This document shows positions 17,851 to 25,669 of a stretch of 64,000 nucleotides of DNA, piece after piece; the first letter of the stretch is position 1, and every line of letters begins with the position of its first letter. Below the pieces are notes generated by a model. The model was not told the DNA's origin. It worked only from the letters and a program-made list of their open reading frames with translations, and ran no database searches. The position numbers and the translations under genes are program-made. The stretch lies in assembly GCA_050946055.1 (NCBI GenBank), contig JBMNUB010000004.1, forward strand, positions 1 to 64,000. The letters are read 5' to 3'. The stretch comes from Fimadaptatus sp050946055. GTDB lineage: Bacteria > Bacillota > Clostridia > Christensenellales > Aristaeellaceae.

Positions 17851-18513
17851 TTAAGCAAATATCGCGTGACCCAGACGTACCTGCGTGGCACCCTCGGATG
17901 CCGCCACCAGATAGTCATGCGTCATGCCCATGGACAGCACTTCCATGTCCACGCCTGCGCGCGCCCTGTCGCGCTCGCGCTCAAACAGGCTGCGCATGTC
18001 CGCAAACAGCGGGCGTATCTCCTCTGCGTCGTTGACTGCGGGCATTATGGCCATAAGTCCCTTTATCCTTATGCCGCCCATGCGACTTGCTCCCGACATG
18101 AGTTCCTCAAAGTCCTCTATATACACGCCGCCCTTTTGCGCCTCGCGCGCGAGGTTGACCTGTATCAGCACCGGCATCACAATCCCGGCTTCGCTTGCCT
18201 GCCTGTCTATCTCATGCGCCAGCTCCAGCCTGTCCACGCTCTCTATCATGCGGGCGCGCCGCACGATATATTTTACTTTATTTCTCTGCAGTTGTCCAAT
18301 AATATGCGGCTCGAAGCGTGAATTTAACCTATCGCACTTGTCCACGAACTCCTGCACGCGGTTTTCGCCTATGCGCACTATTTCGCTCGCGGCCAGAGGG
18401 TTTATCTCCTCGGGCGTGTGGAACTTGGTCACGGCCATTATGTCCACATGGCCGCACGCGACGCCATCTATCGCGCGGCGTATGTCCCTTACGCGCTCAC
18501 AGACATCCACCAT
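17851..18513 (-). CDS. yggS: YggS/PLPBP-family PLP-homeostasis protein
   Basis: This 220-residue single-domain TIM-barrel PLP protein has the PLP lysine in IMAVTKFH at about residue 30. GENRVQEFVDK, IGQLQRNKVKYI and the C-terminal SMGMTHDYLVAASEGATQVRLG are diagnostic. It has no known enzymatic activity; it binds PLP and influences amino-acid and vitamin B6 balance. It lies 34 nt upstream of sepF, the usual Firmicute arrangement. GGGAGG precedes the ATG. Confidence 0.92.
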   Translation of the reverse strand: MVDVCERVRDIRRAIDGVACGHVDIMAVTKFHTPEEINPLAASEIVRIGENRVQEFVDKCDRLNSRFEPHIIGQLQRNKVKYIVRRARMIESVDRLELAHEIDRQASEAGIVMPVLIQVNLAREAQKGGVYIEDFEELMSGASRMGGIRIKGLMAIMPAVNDAEEIRPLFADMRSLFERERDRARAGVDMEVLSMGMTHDYLVAASEGATQVRLGHAIFA

Positions 18514-18532
18514 GACTATCGCCTCCCGCAGC

Positions 18533-19717
18533 TTACCCTATAACTACCGCCATGCCCGGATACACCGCGCCCTCGCTGACCGGCTCTATAAGCGCATACT
18601 CGCCGTCGGACGCGGTCACGTTTACGGGTATGAAGTCGTTTATCTCGCCGTTTCTCCTGTAAACGCCGGTAACGCCGTTTACGGTATACACAGCGCCCGA
18701 AGGCACGCGCATGCCTGAATACTGAGTGCCTACCGACACCTTGGCGCGGCGCAGGTCTATCGTGGGCAGCACATCCTGATCTATGTCCATGCGTATGAGC
18801 GTGGCGCTGTCAAACCTTTTCAGGTTGGACACTGTCGCCGAATACACATAGTCCTCATAGCCCTTTATGGTGAGCGTATACGCCTGCCCCAGCGAGGGCA
18901 GATACTGATCGTTGTCGGAGACTATAAGCACGCTCCACGAGCTTGCGTCTATCACCTTAAACAGCGGCGTTGACCCGCGCGTATCGTTGACCAAGGCCGG
19001 GCGCGTGCCACGCAGCACCGAGCGCATGTCGTCTATCGTCAGCTGATCGTAGTTGGCGGGCGTGAGCAGCGACTCATATCCGTCCAGATAGAAGCTGACT
19101 ATGCCGGATGCGGGTGCCGTGTAATCGCGCTTCCAGCTGGCTATCGAGTTCATCAGCTGCGTCTCGCGCTGATAGAGGTTGCTCAGCTGCGTCTCCTCGC
19201 GCTTTGATGTGCGCAGGTAATCCTGCCGGTCGTTCATGGCCTGCTCCAGCTGGCTCTGAACGTTTAAGAGATTGCCCTGCTCCTTGCCCTGTATTATAGT
19301 CTGCAGCTCTCCGGCGCGCTGCGCCACCGACTGAGTATACTGTTCCAGCTCATCGTCCAGTATGTTTTCCAGTATCTGATTATAGTACTCGCGTATCTCC
19401 TTGCGCGTGCTTTCCAGATTGTCCATTTCCTTTTCGGAATATCCGGAGGCGTATATGCTGGCCACGGTATCGCCGGCCGACACCAGCGCGCATTCCTCGG
19501 CCACATAGTCCACGCGCGCGTAGCTTTCGGTGCTTACCACCGTCTCGTCGCGCATTATCACAGCATCCATCTCGCGCGTCTGGCCTATGCTGCCCGCCTC
19601 TACCACCACCTCGCGCACCGGTTCCTCGCGCGACATGTATATCGCAAAGGCAACTATCGCCGCCACGACTCCCAATATGACAAAAAACCTTCCGGTCACT
19701 CTCCTGCGTCCGGCCAC
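18533..19717 (-). CDS. HlyD-family membrane-anchored adaptor-like protein
   Basis: This 394-residue protein has one N-terminal membrane anchor (FFVILGVVAAIVAFAIYM). A first barrel/biotinyl-lipoyl half-domain follows, then an alpha-helical hairpin (about 100-195, rich in E and Q), the second half (DYTAPASGIVSFYLDGYE) and C-terminal beta domains. This is the HlyD/membrane-fusion layout. No transporter is encoded beside it. The position between the sigma-factor gene and yggS is one I associate with Clostridia, but the function is unknown. GTG 19717 is preferred over GTG 19726, because GAGGTG then has a 6-nt spacing. Confidence 0.75.
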   Translation of the reverse strand: MAGRRRVTGRFFVILGVVAAIVAFAIYMSREEPVREVVVEAGSIGQTREMDAVIMRDETVVSTESYARVDYVAEECALVSAGDTVASIYASGYSEKEMDNLESTRKEIREYYNQILENILDDELEQYTQSVAQRAGELQTIIQGKEQGNLLNVQSQLEQAMNDRQDYLRTSKREETQLSNLYQRETQLMNSIASWKRDYTAPASGIVSFYLDGYESLLTPANYDQLTIDDMRSVLRGTRPALVNDTRGSTPLFKVIDASSWSVLIVSDNDQYLPSLGQAYTLTIKGYEDYVYSATVSNLKRFDSATLIRMDIDQDVLPTIDLRRAKVSVGTQYSGMRVPSGAVYTVNGVTGVYRRNGEINDFIPVNVTASDGEYALIEPVSEGAVYPGMAVVIG

Positions 19718-19752
19718 AGCCCACACCTCAATTTACATATGTACTGCTTTTA

Positions 19753-20496
19753 TCACGCCTCATAAGCCTGGCGAAGGCGGCTGAGCACGCGGCGCTCAAG
19801 CCTCGATATGTACATCTGGGACACATTAAGCTCGCTGGCCACGTCGCGCTGCGAGCGCTCGCCCACAAAGCGCGCGATTATTACCCTGCGCTCGGTGTCG
19901 TCGAGCTTATCCAGCTCGCGCTTTAAGTAATCGTTTATCTCCACGCTCTCAAAGCTGGGGTCGGGCGCGCCCAGAGTGTCTGCTATCTGCGCCTCGCCGT
20001 CGCCCACCGGCTCGTCCAGCGACACGCCGTAGCCCGCCATACGGCTCTCCATGGCCTGCACCACTATCTCAAGGGGCAGCTTCATGGCCGCGGCTATCTC
20101 GGCGGTCGTGGGATTGCGCCCCAGCTCAAAGCTCAGCCGCTCGCGCACGGCATCCGCCTTTTGCAGTATCTCGGTGGACCTGCGCGGCAGGCGCACCAGG
20201 CGCAGCTTGTCCCTGAAGTAGTTCTTGACCTCGCCCACGACCGAAGGCGTGGCAAACGTGGTGAAGTCCACGCCCTTGGAGCAGTCGAATCTGTCCAGCG
20301 CCTTTATCAGCGCAAGAGATGCCACCTGCAGAAGGTCATCGTACTCAACGCCGCGCCCCGAGAAGCGGCGCGCCGATATCTCCGCTATGTATAGGTACTC
20401 CTGCACCAGCAGGTTGCGCAGCGACCTGTCGCGCGTGCGGCAATACTCCTGTATCATCTCGCGCGTGCGCTCGCGTTCGGAGGCAGATCCTGCCAT
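19753..20496 (-). CDS. SigB/SigF/SigG-family RNA polymerase sigma factor
   Basis: This 247-residue sigma-70 factor has region 2 (YDDLLQVASLALIKALDRFD and VDFTTFATPSVVGEVKNYFR), region 3 (RLPRRSTEILQKADAVRERL) and region 4 with the helix-turn-helix SQRDVASELNVSQMYISRLE. It is closest to the SigB-type general-stress factors; the sporulation factor SigF is encoded separately at 28225-28941. ATG 20496 follows GGGAGGTGG and lies 17 nt after the stop of the RsbW-like gene, so the two are co-expressed. Confidence 0.88.
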   Translation of the reverse strand: MAGSASERERTREMIQEYCRTRDRSLRNLLVQEYLYIAEISARRFSGRGVEYDDLLQVASLALIKALDRFDCSKGVDFTTFATPSVVGEVKNYFRDKLRLVRLPRRSTEILQKADAVRERLSFELGRNPTTAEIAAAMKLPLEIVVQAMESRMAGYGVSLDEPVGDGEAQIADTLGAPDPSFESVEINDYLKRELDKLDDTERRVIIARFVGERSQRDVASELNVSQMYISRLERRVLSRLRQAYEA

Positions 20497-20513
20497 AGCC
20501 TTCCACCTCCCCG

Positions 20514-20942
20514 TCAAGATATGCGCCTCTTGAGTGTAAAGCCCTCTATTACGCCCTCGCCCTTGGCTATATCCACGCTGTCCACCATGGATTCCAGTAT
20601 GCACAGCGCCACTTCCTCGCACTTTTTCATGGACTCAAGGCGCTGAGCCTGCATGGTAGGCTCCAGTCCGGTCACTCGCAGCGTTATGCCACCATCCTCA
20701 AAAGCAAAGCGCAGCCTCAGCCGCGTATACACGCAGGGCTGCTGCAGCAGGCAATAGCACGCCTCCGCCGCCGCCGACTTTACGTCCTCCAGAGTGTCAA
20801 AGTCGCGCGAGCGGTTGGCCAGCAGTCCGGCCACCGTAAGGCGCGTAAGCATGAGCATGCTCTCCCGCGCGGGCATTATCAGCTCCACGCTGTCATCGCG
20901 CTGGGCAAGCTGCTCCTCGGGTATGCAGGTCTGTTCGGTCAT
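20514..20942 (-). CDS. degenerate RsbW/SpoIIAB-like anti-sigma factor homologue
   Basis: This 142-residue protein has the layout of a GHKL anti-sigma kinase: the helix DVKSAAAEACYCLL at about 53-66 matches the N-box helix, and VALCILESMVDSVDI matches the end of the ATP lid. The key residues are missing: the N-box Asn is Cys 64, the D-x-G-x-G motif is absent and the GLGL motif reads EVAL. It probably cannot bind or hydrolyse ATP. It may still bind the sigma factor encoded next to it. AGGAGG lies 7 nt before the ATG. Confidence 0.7.
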   Translation of the reverse strand: MTEQTCIPEEQLAQRDDSVELIMPARESMLMLTRLTVAGLLANRSRDFDTLEDVKSAAAEACYCLLQQPCVYTRLRLRFAFEDGGITLRVTGLEPTMQAQRLESMKKCEEVALCILESMVDSVDIAKGEGVIEGFTLKRRIS

Positions 20943-20986
20943 CTGAAATCCTCCTGAATCAAAGCGCGCAAGGCTCGTAAAATCAT

Positions 20987-21016
20987 ATTCTATCCGGCCT
21001 ATTTGCGACTGTTCAA
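20987..21016 (-). promoter_or_regulatory. putative promoter of the RsbW-like/sigma operon
   Basis: The minus strand shows TTGAAC-N18-TAGAAT, 45 nt upstream of the RsbW-like start. This is a vegetative sigma-A pattern rather than a SigB or SigF pattern. Confidence 0.5.
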
Positions 21017-21308
21017 GCTCGCTGCCGCAGCGGGCAGCCGCCGCTCATGTCCGCATGCATTGCGCATAAGCCGCCAATGGGCCTTGCCGGCCCCCAAACG
21101 CCTCCTGCCACGCGGAAAAGCCGGGCATTCAGGGCTCATGCCGCCGCTCGCTCTTAGCCTGAGGCGAGTCGCAGCGCGCTTTGGCCAGCCATGACGCCCT
21201 ACGGACTTAATGCGAATCAACCACTTTATTATATACTATCCCGCTCAAACTCTCAACTACCCGAGGTAATGATTTTGTGACTTTACACATATTACTTAAA
21301 ATATGAGG

Positions 21309-21337
21309 TTGACCTCTGCACGGCGGCGCGATATAAT
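21309..21337 (+). promoter_or_regulatory. promoter of mntP with overlapping inverted repeat
   Basis: TTGACC-N17-TATAAT is a strong sigma-A promoter. The -35 is embedded in the inverted repeat GAGGT-TG-ACCTC (21306-21317), a possible operator for a metal-sensing regulator. The leader is about 85 nt. Confidence 0.7.
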
Positions 21338-21428
21338 CAAAGGAATCTGGCGCATCGGGCGCGCCTGCATGCACACCGGCGTTCGCGTAGCCCGGAGGAT
21401 ATATAGACAGAATGTTTGAGGGGATACA

Positions 21429-21989
21429 ATGTCACTGCTTGAAATGATGCTTACGGCCATAGCGCTGTCCATGGACGCATTTGCCGTATCGGTCACCACC
21501 GGCATAACGCTTAAAAGGCCCACGCTCTGGAACGCCGCCAAGACCGGCCTGTTCTTCGGCGGCTTTCAGGCGCTAATGCCGCTGATAGGCTACCTCGCCG
21601 GGCGCACCGTGGCGCAGTACATACAGGCGTTCGACCACTGGATAGCGTTTGGCCTGCTGGCGATAATAGGCGGCAATATGCTCTGGGATGTATGGCACGA
21701 GGACGAAGAAGCCGAGCCCGCCGACCCCACGCGCACGCTCACGCTGCTCATCATGGCCGTAGCCACGTCGATAGACGCGCTGGCCGTGGGCATATCGTTT
21801 GCGCTGCTTTCGGTCAACATATGGCAGGCTGTGCTGCTGATAGGCTGCACGACATGCGCGCTGTCCATGGCAGGCGTATGGCTGGGCAACCGTCTGGGCG
21901 AGCTGTTCAAGAAGCGGGCAACGCTCGTGGGCGGCGTGATACTGATACTCATAGGCACAAAGATACTGATAGAGCATCTGTTCGGATAG
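21429..21989 (+). CDS. mntP: manganese efflux pump MntP
   Basis: This 186-residue inner-membrane protein has six predicted helices arranged as two related halves. The conserved aspartates are in ALSMDAFAVS (D16) and TSIDALAVG (D117), and GGFQALMPLIGY and GGNMLWD fit the family. It exports Mn2+ to prevent toxicity. GAGGGG lies 5 nt before the ATG. It is a single-gene unit ending at a strong hairpin. Sixteen of its 17 isoleucines are encoded by ATA. Confidence 0.93.
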   Translation: MSLLEMMLTAIALSMDAFAVSVTTGITLKRPTLWNAAKTGLFFGGFQALMPLIGYLAGRTVAQYIQAFDHWIAFGLLAIIGGNMLWDVWHEDEEAEPADPTRTLTLLIMAVATSIDALAVGISFALLSVNIWQAVLLIGCTTCALSMAGVWLGNRLGELFKKRATLVGGVILILIGTKILIEHLFG

Positions 21990-22166
21990 TACAAGGCGCA
22001 AGTTTCGCGCGCGGATTGCATCAATCGCCTGATGGCTTCCGGGATGCACTTCTCGGACATCGCGTGCGCTGGCCGCATCCATCTCAAACCGGCTGGCGGT
22101 ATGCATGCCTTCGCTCAGCACTGCCGCACATATTTAGCGCAGCACACCATGGTCACATTCAATAGC

Positions 22167-22210
22167 AAACGGCGCTGCCGCAGAGCTTTGTTTCTGCGGC
22201 AGCGCCGTTT
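22167..22210. terminator. strong bidirectional terminator between mntP and the DUF5696-like gene
   Basis: A perfect 18-bp stem (22167-22184 with 22193-22210, 8-nt loop) starts AAACGGCGCTGCCGC and ends in TTTT on the plus strand. The A residues at its start give a U-tract on the minus strand. It serves both converging genes. Confidence 0.8.
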
Positions 22211-22244
22211 TGATGTCATGTGTTGAGCGCGATGCGCGCACTCA

Positions 22245-24056
22245 TTACGCTATCTCGTAAGTACCCTTGGCAAAGTCCACGGTCACGGTCGAGCCGTCCG
22301 AGAAGGTGGAGCGGCGCACGTTGCCATCCTCGGTGAGCAGTTCGTGCTTGACCAGCTCGCAATATGCCACCTTGCGGTTGAAGTCGGACACGACCTTGCA
22401 GCGCGCCAGATGCTTGTCAAGCGCCTCGCCGCCGGGTATGGTGCCGTCGGATATGTACGCCATGCCGCCGTTTAGCAGCGCGTGCAGCATGCCGGACTGA
22501 CCCTCAGGTATGCCATAGCCCTTGTCCAGCATCCAAGGCGTGAGCAGGCAGTCGTGATACACGAGGTTGAACAGCGGCACGGGTATGCCGCCCTTGCCGT
22601 AGGGCGCCCAATGGCAGAACACCTGCGACTCGGTCGCCCAGTCGTTTACCTCCTCGCTGGAGGTCAGTATGCCGCGCGAGAGCATGTAGTCGAAGCACTG
22701 CTTGCGGTAGCGCAGCGACTGATAGCGCGTCATGGGATGGCGGGGATTGATGCACTCATCGCCTTCGTTGCAGGTGAATACGTCCAGATACACCGCGTCC
22801 AGCTTTATGCCCTGACGGAACAGCTCCTCGAAGTTGCGCTGCAGGTACGCGGGCGCGAGCGAGGCGCACAGATAGTTCTGCTTGCCGCCCGCCCAGCGCG
22901 ACAGGTAGAACAGCTTGCCGTCGGCCTGACGGAGGGCGTTGTCGGGATCATAGCTGGGGGCATCCAGATAGTAGTCGCGGTACTGGTCGTGTATGCCGAA
23001 CAGGTAGCCCGCCTCATGGCAGGCCGCGTTGAGCCTGCGCATGCCGTCCCAGCCGCCCGCCTCGGCGCATGCCGGCAGATAGTCGGGATGCTGGTTGTCG
23101 TAGCCGGGCTGTCCCCAGCCGTCCAGATGCAGGTACACGTTCTCGGCGCCATGGCGCTTGAGCTCGCGTATCTCCTCGGCGCGCTGGTCAAATGTCACAA
23201 GAGAATCGTTGTTCTCGGGATGCTCGGTGTCATAGTACGCGGAATCGGGCGACACATGCGTCTTTATGCCCACATGGTACACGCTGCAGCCCACCAGCTT
23301 GTCCAGCGAAGGCACGCGCGCGGCCTTCTGGCGCAGCGTAATCAGGCGGCCCTTCTCCTCGGCGCGGGCGCGGAAGGTCTTGCATATGTCGTTGAAGTCG
23401 CTGCCCGCGGGCAGGAAGGTGTATTCCAGCGTGCGGGGCGTATCCATGCGGCCCAGCGAAGGCAGATGCGATATGTAGGTGCGGGTCACGCCGCCTGCGG
23501 GATGATTTACGTGCATCTTGGCGTCCCAAGGCTCTATCACCTCGCACATGTACGCGCCGTCGGGAGCGACGTCGCCGAACATGGGCAGATAGGCCGCGCA
23601 GGAGCACATCTGTCCGTCAAAGGGCAGCGCCGGGTACTCCTCGGCAAAGCCGGTGGGTATGAGCGTACCCTGCATGTTGGGAACGACCGCATAGCTGCCC
23701 GGTTCGTCGGCGGTCAGCGGCATGGGCCAGAACACCTCGGAGAACTTGGGCATGATGTGCGGCACGAACGTGCATATCACGCGCCCGGTCGCGCTCTCTG
23801 CGTACACTATGGTCTCGAACACGGCCTCGACCGCGCCGAAGAACGCAAAGCGGCTGACTATGCCCTCGCCCAGACCCGTGGAATATGTGTCGTGGGTCAC
23901 GCTGCCCGCGTCGGAGAACAGATACTTATCCTCGCCTACCTGAAAGTAAGGGGCAAACCCGGGGGCGGTCGTCCAGCGCCTGCCATGCGCCTCGATTGCC
24001 CAGCCCAGAGTATCCTCGCACAGCTCCATCACTATGCGATTTGTCTCGGTCTTCAT
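22245..24056 (-). CDS. DUF5696-like putative glycoside hydrolase
   Basis: This 603-residue protein without signal peptide has an N-terminal beta-sandwich (to about 255) and a TIM-barrel-like domain (about 260-540). It resembles the DUF5696 family, related to clan members such as GH101. Candidate active-site strands are VYLHLDGWGQPGYDNQHP, KLDAVYLDVFTCNEGDE and GILTSSEEVNDW; the Asp of YLDVF and the Glu pair of SSEEVN are the likely catalytic carboxylates, which is inference. GGGAGG precedes the ATG. It is monocistronic, with its own promoter and terminator. The substrate is unknown. Confidence 0.65.
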   Translation of the reverse strand: MKTETNRIVMELCEDTLGWAIEAHGRRWTTAPGFAPYFQVGEDKYLFSDAGSVTHDTYSTGLGEGIVSRFAFFGAVEAVFETIVYAESATGRVICTFVPHIMPKFSEVFWPMPLTADEPGSYAVVPNMQGTLIPTGFAEEYPALPFDGQMCSCAAYLPMFGDVAPDGAYMCEVIEPWDAKMHVNHPAGGVTRTYISHLPSLGRMDTPRTLEYTFLPAGSDFNDICKTFRARAEEKGRLITLRQKAARVPSLDKLVGCSVYHVGIKTHVSPDSAYYDTEHPENNDSLVTFDQRAEEIRELKRHGAENVYLHLDGWGQPGYDNQHPDYLPACAEAGGWDGMRRLNAACHEAGYLFGIHDQYRDYYLDAPSYDPDNALRQADGKLFYLSRWAGGKQNYLCASLAPAYLQRNFEELFRQGIKLDAVYLDVFTCNEGDECINPRHPMTRYQSLRYRKQCFDYMLSRGILTSSEEVNDWATESQVFCHWAPYGKGGIPVPLFNLVYHDCLLTPWMLDKGYGIPEGQSGMLHALLNGGMAYISDGTIPGGEALDKHLARCKVVSDFNRKVAYCELVKHELLTEDGNVRRSTFSDGSTVTVDFAKGTYEIA

Positions 24057-24106
24057 ATTGCATTATCCTCCCTATATTGCCCGCCGCGCAGGCTACATTT
24101 AGAATA

Positions 24107-24135
24107 ATTGTACAGCTTTTGTAGCAACATGTCAA
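24107..24135 (-). promoter_or_regulatory. promoter of the DUF5696-like gene
   Basis: The minus strand reads TTGACA-N17-TACAAT, 51 nt upstream of the ATG. It faces away from the tdh promoter about 70 nt further along. Confidence 0.7.
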
Positions 24136-24204
24136 CATGCGTCCGGCAATTAATTTCACTAGTGGTATCAAATATTATCTTTTGCGAAAAAGGCCGATTT
24201 GCGG

Positions 24205-24233
24205 TTGACGAAACCACGCTAACTGTTTACAAT
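24205..24233 (+). promoter_or_regulatory. promoter of tdh-kbl
   Basis: TTGACG-N17-TACAAT is a good sigma-A match. GTTGAC at 24204 and GTCAAC at 24237 form an inverted pair around it. Transcription from here leaves a leader of about 380 nt before tdh. Confidence 0.7.
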
Positions 24234-24239
24234 ATAGTC

Positions 24240-24622
24240 AACAAAACAGCGGCGGTATCGCTTCACGCGATGGGCTAAATGCTGCATACAGAGGATGTTA
24301 CGCGCGCCTTGGGCAAAGCCGAAGTGAGCGGCTGCATGCAGGCGCGGTGCGCGATACCTTTATTCGCCAAAGTCACCCGATGTAAGTTCAGGCGGTGTTC
24401 AGTCCGCAGAGCTCATATCGCGCCCGGCAAGTCCGGGCGATAATGCCTTGGGCGGCGGGAGAGTCCGGTTCCGGCTTAAGGATGCACCGGCTTTCCTCAT
24501 GGTGTCCGCGCCCGGAGAGCCTTGCGCATATCACATATCAGAAGCGGTGGAGTCTTACTCCAGCGTCTTTTGGCTCATGCCCAAGCGCTGCATCCTGCGA
24601 CACAGAAAGGGAGGAATCTGCC
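24240..24622 (+). other. long untranslated leader of tdh-kbl
   Basis: About 380 nt separate the promoter from the tdh start. The leader holds a strong hairpin CGCCCGG-caag-tCCGGGCG near 24420-24440 and a smaller one, TGGAGT-ctt-ACTCCA, near 24548-24563. A stretch at 24455-24525 loosely recalls a glycine riboswitch (GGGAGAG, AAGGATGCA, CCTCATGG), but conserved bases are missing. It may be a cis-regulatory RNA. Confidence 0.4.
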
Positions 24623-25669
24623 ATGGCAAAGGATATGCCCGCATTGGTAAAACCCATAGCCGGCCCCGGACTGGAGCTCAGGCGCGTGCCCGTACCCGAG
24701 GTAGGCCCCAACGACGTGCTGATACGCATAAAGAAGACCGCTATCTGCGGCACCGATCTGCACATATACAACTGGGATCCCTGGAGCCAGAAGCACATTG
24801 AGCCGCCGCGCGTGGTCGGCCACGAGTACGTGGGCGAGATAGCCGCCATGGGCGATCAGGTCAAGGGCCTTAGCATAGGCCAGCGCGTATCGGGCGAAGG
24901 CCACATAGTGTGCGGCCACTGCCGCAACTGCCGCGCGGGCAACCAGCAGTGGTGCAAGGACACCATGGGCGTGGGCGTAAACCGCGACGGCGCGTTTGCG
25001 CAGTACCTGTGCATACCCGCCAGCAATGTCGTTCCCATGCCCGACGACATAGACGACGATGTAATCGCCTTCTTCGACGCATTCGGCAATGCCACCCACA
25101 CGGCGCTGATGTTCGACGTGGTGGGCGAGGATGTGCTGATAACCGGCGCAGGCCCCATAGGCGTAATGGCCGCCGCCATATGCCGCCACAACGGCGCGCG
25201 CAACGTGGTCGTGACCGACATGAACGACTACCGTCTGGATCTGGCGCGCAAGCTGGGCGCGACCGCTACCGTAAACGTGGGGCGCGACAACCTCAGCGAA
25301 GTCATGCGCCGCGAGCACATGATAGAGGGCTTTGACGTGGGTCTGGAGATGTCCGGCAGCCCCGTGGCCTTCAAGCAGATGATATCCGAGATGCGCAACG
25401 GCGGCAAGATAGCGCTGCTGGGCCTGTTCAGCCGCGACATAACTCTGGACATGTCCGACGTAATACTCAAGGGCCTTACGCTGCAGGGCATATACGGTCG
25501 CCGCATGTTCGAGACCTGGTACAAGATGATGGCCATGGTGCAGTCCGGGCTGGATCTTACGCCGCTTATAACGCACAAGTTCAACTACACCGAGTTCGAC
25601 GAGGCGTTCAAGATAATGAACACCGGCAACAGCGGCAAGATTATACTTGATTGGAGCGATGCAGAATGA
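24623..25669 (+). CDS. tdh: L-threonine 3-dehydrogenase
   Basis: This 348-residue zinc-dependent medium-chain dehydrogenase oxidises L-threonine with NAD+ to 2-amino-3-ketobutyrate. The catalytic zinc ligands fit C42 (AICGTDLH) and H67-E68 (GHEYVGE). Structural zinc cysteines are C97, C100, C103 and C111 (CGHCRNCRAGNQQWC). The Rossmann motif is GAGPIGVMAA. ATG 24623 follows GGGAGG. The stop overlaps the kbl start by 4 nt, and the two form the threonine-to-glycine pathway. Confidence 0.93.
   Translation: MAKDMPALVKPIAGPGLELRRVPVPEVGPNDVLIRIKKTAICGTDLHIYNWDPWSQKHIEPPRVVGHEYVGEIAAMGDQVKGLSIGQRVSGEGHIVCGHCRNCRAGNQQWCKDTMGVGVNRDGAFAQYLCIPASNVVPMPDDIDDDVIAFFDAFGNATHTALMFDVVGEDVLITGAGPIGVMAAAICRHNGARNVVVTDMNDYRLDLARKLGATATVNVGRDNLSEVMRREHMIEGFDVGLEMSGSPVAFKQMISEMRNGGKIALLGLFSRDITLDMSDVILKGLTLQGIYGRRMFETWYKMMAMVQSGLDLTPLITHKFNYTEFDEAFKIMNTGNSGKIILDWSDAE

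Larger units (their letters stand above)
20943..21428. other. divergent intergenic region between the sigma operon and mntP
   Basis: Besides the two promoters listed separately, the central part (about 21020-21230) has no gene, no known RNA class and no long repeat that I can see. I looked for a yybP-ykoY manganese riboswitch upstream of mntP and did not find its conserved loops. Confidence 0.5.

Noticed and set aside
21240..21428. yybP-ykoY manganese riboswitch upstream of mntP
   Set aside because: The conserved loop sequences of that class are not present. A promoter with an inverted repeat explains the region better.
24455..24525. Glycine riboswitch in the tdh leader
   Set aside because: Only scattered words match. 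The conserved GCCGAAGG-like and CUCAGGCAAAAGGAC cores are absent, so it is kept only as a possible regulatory leader.
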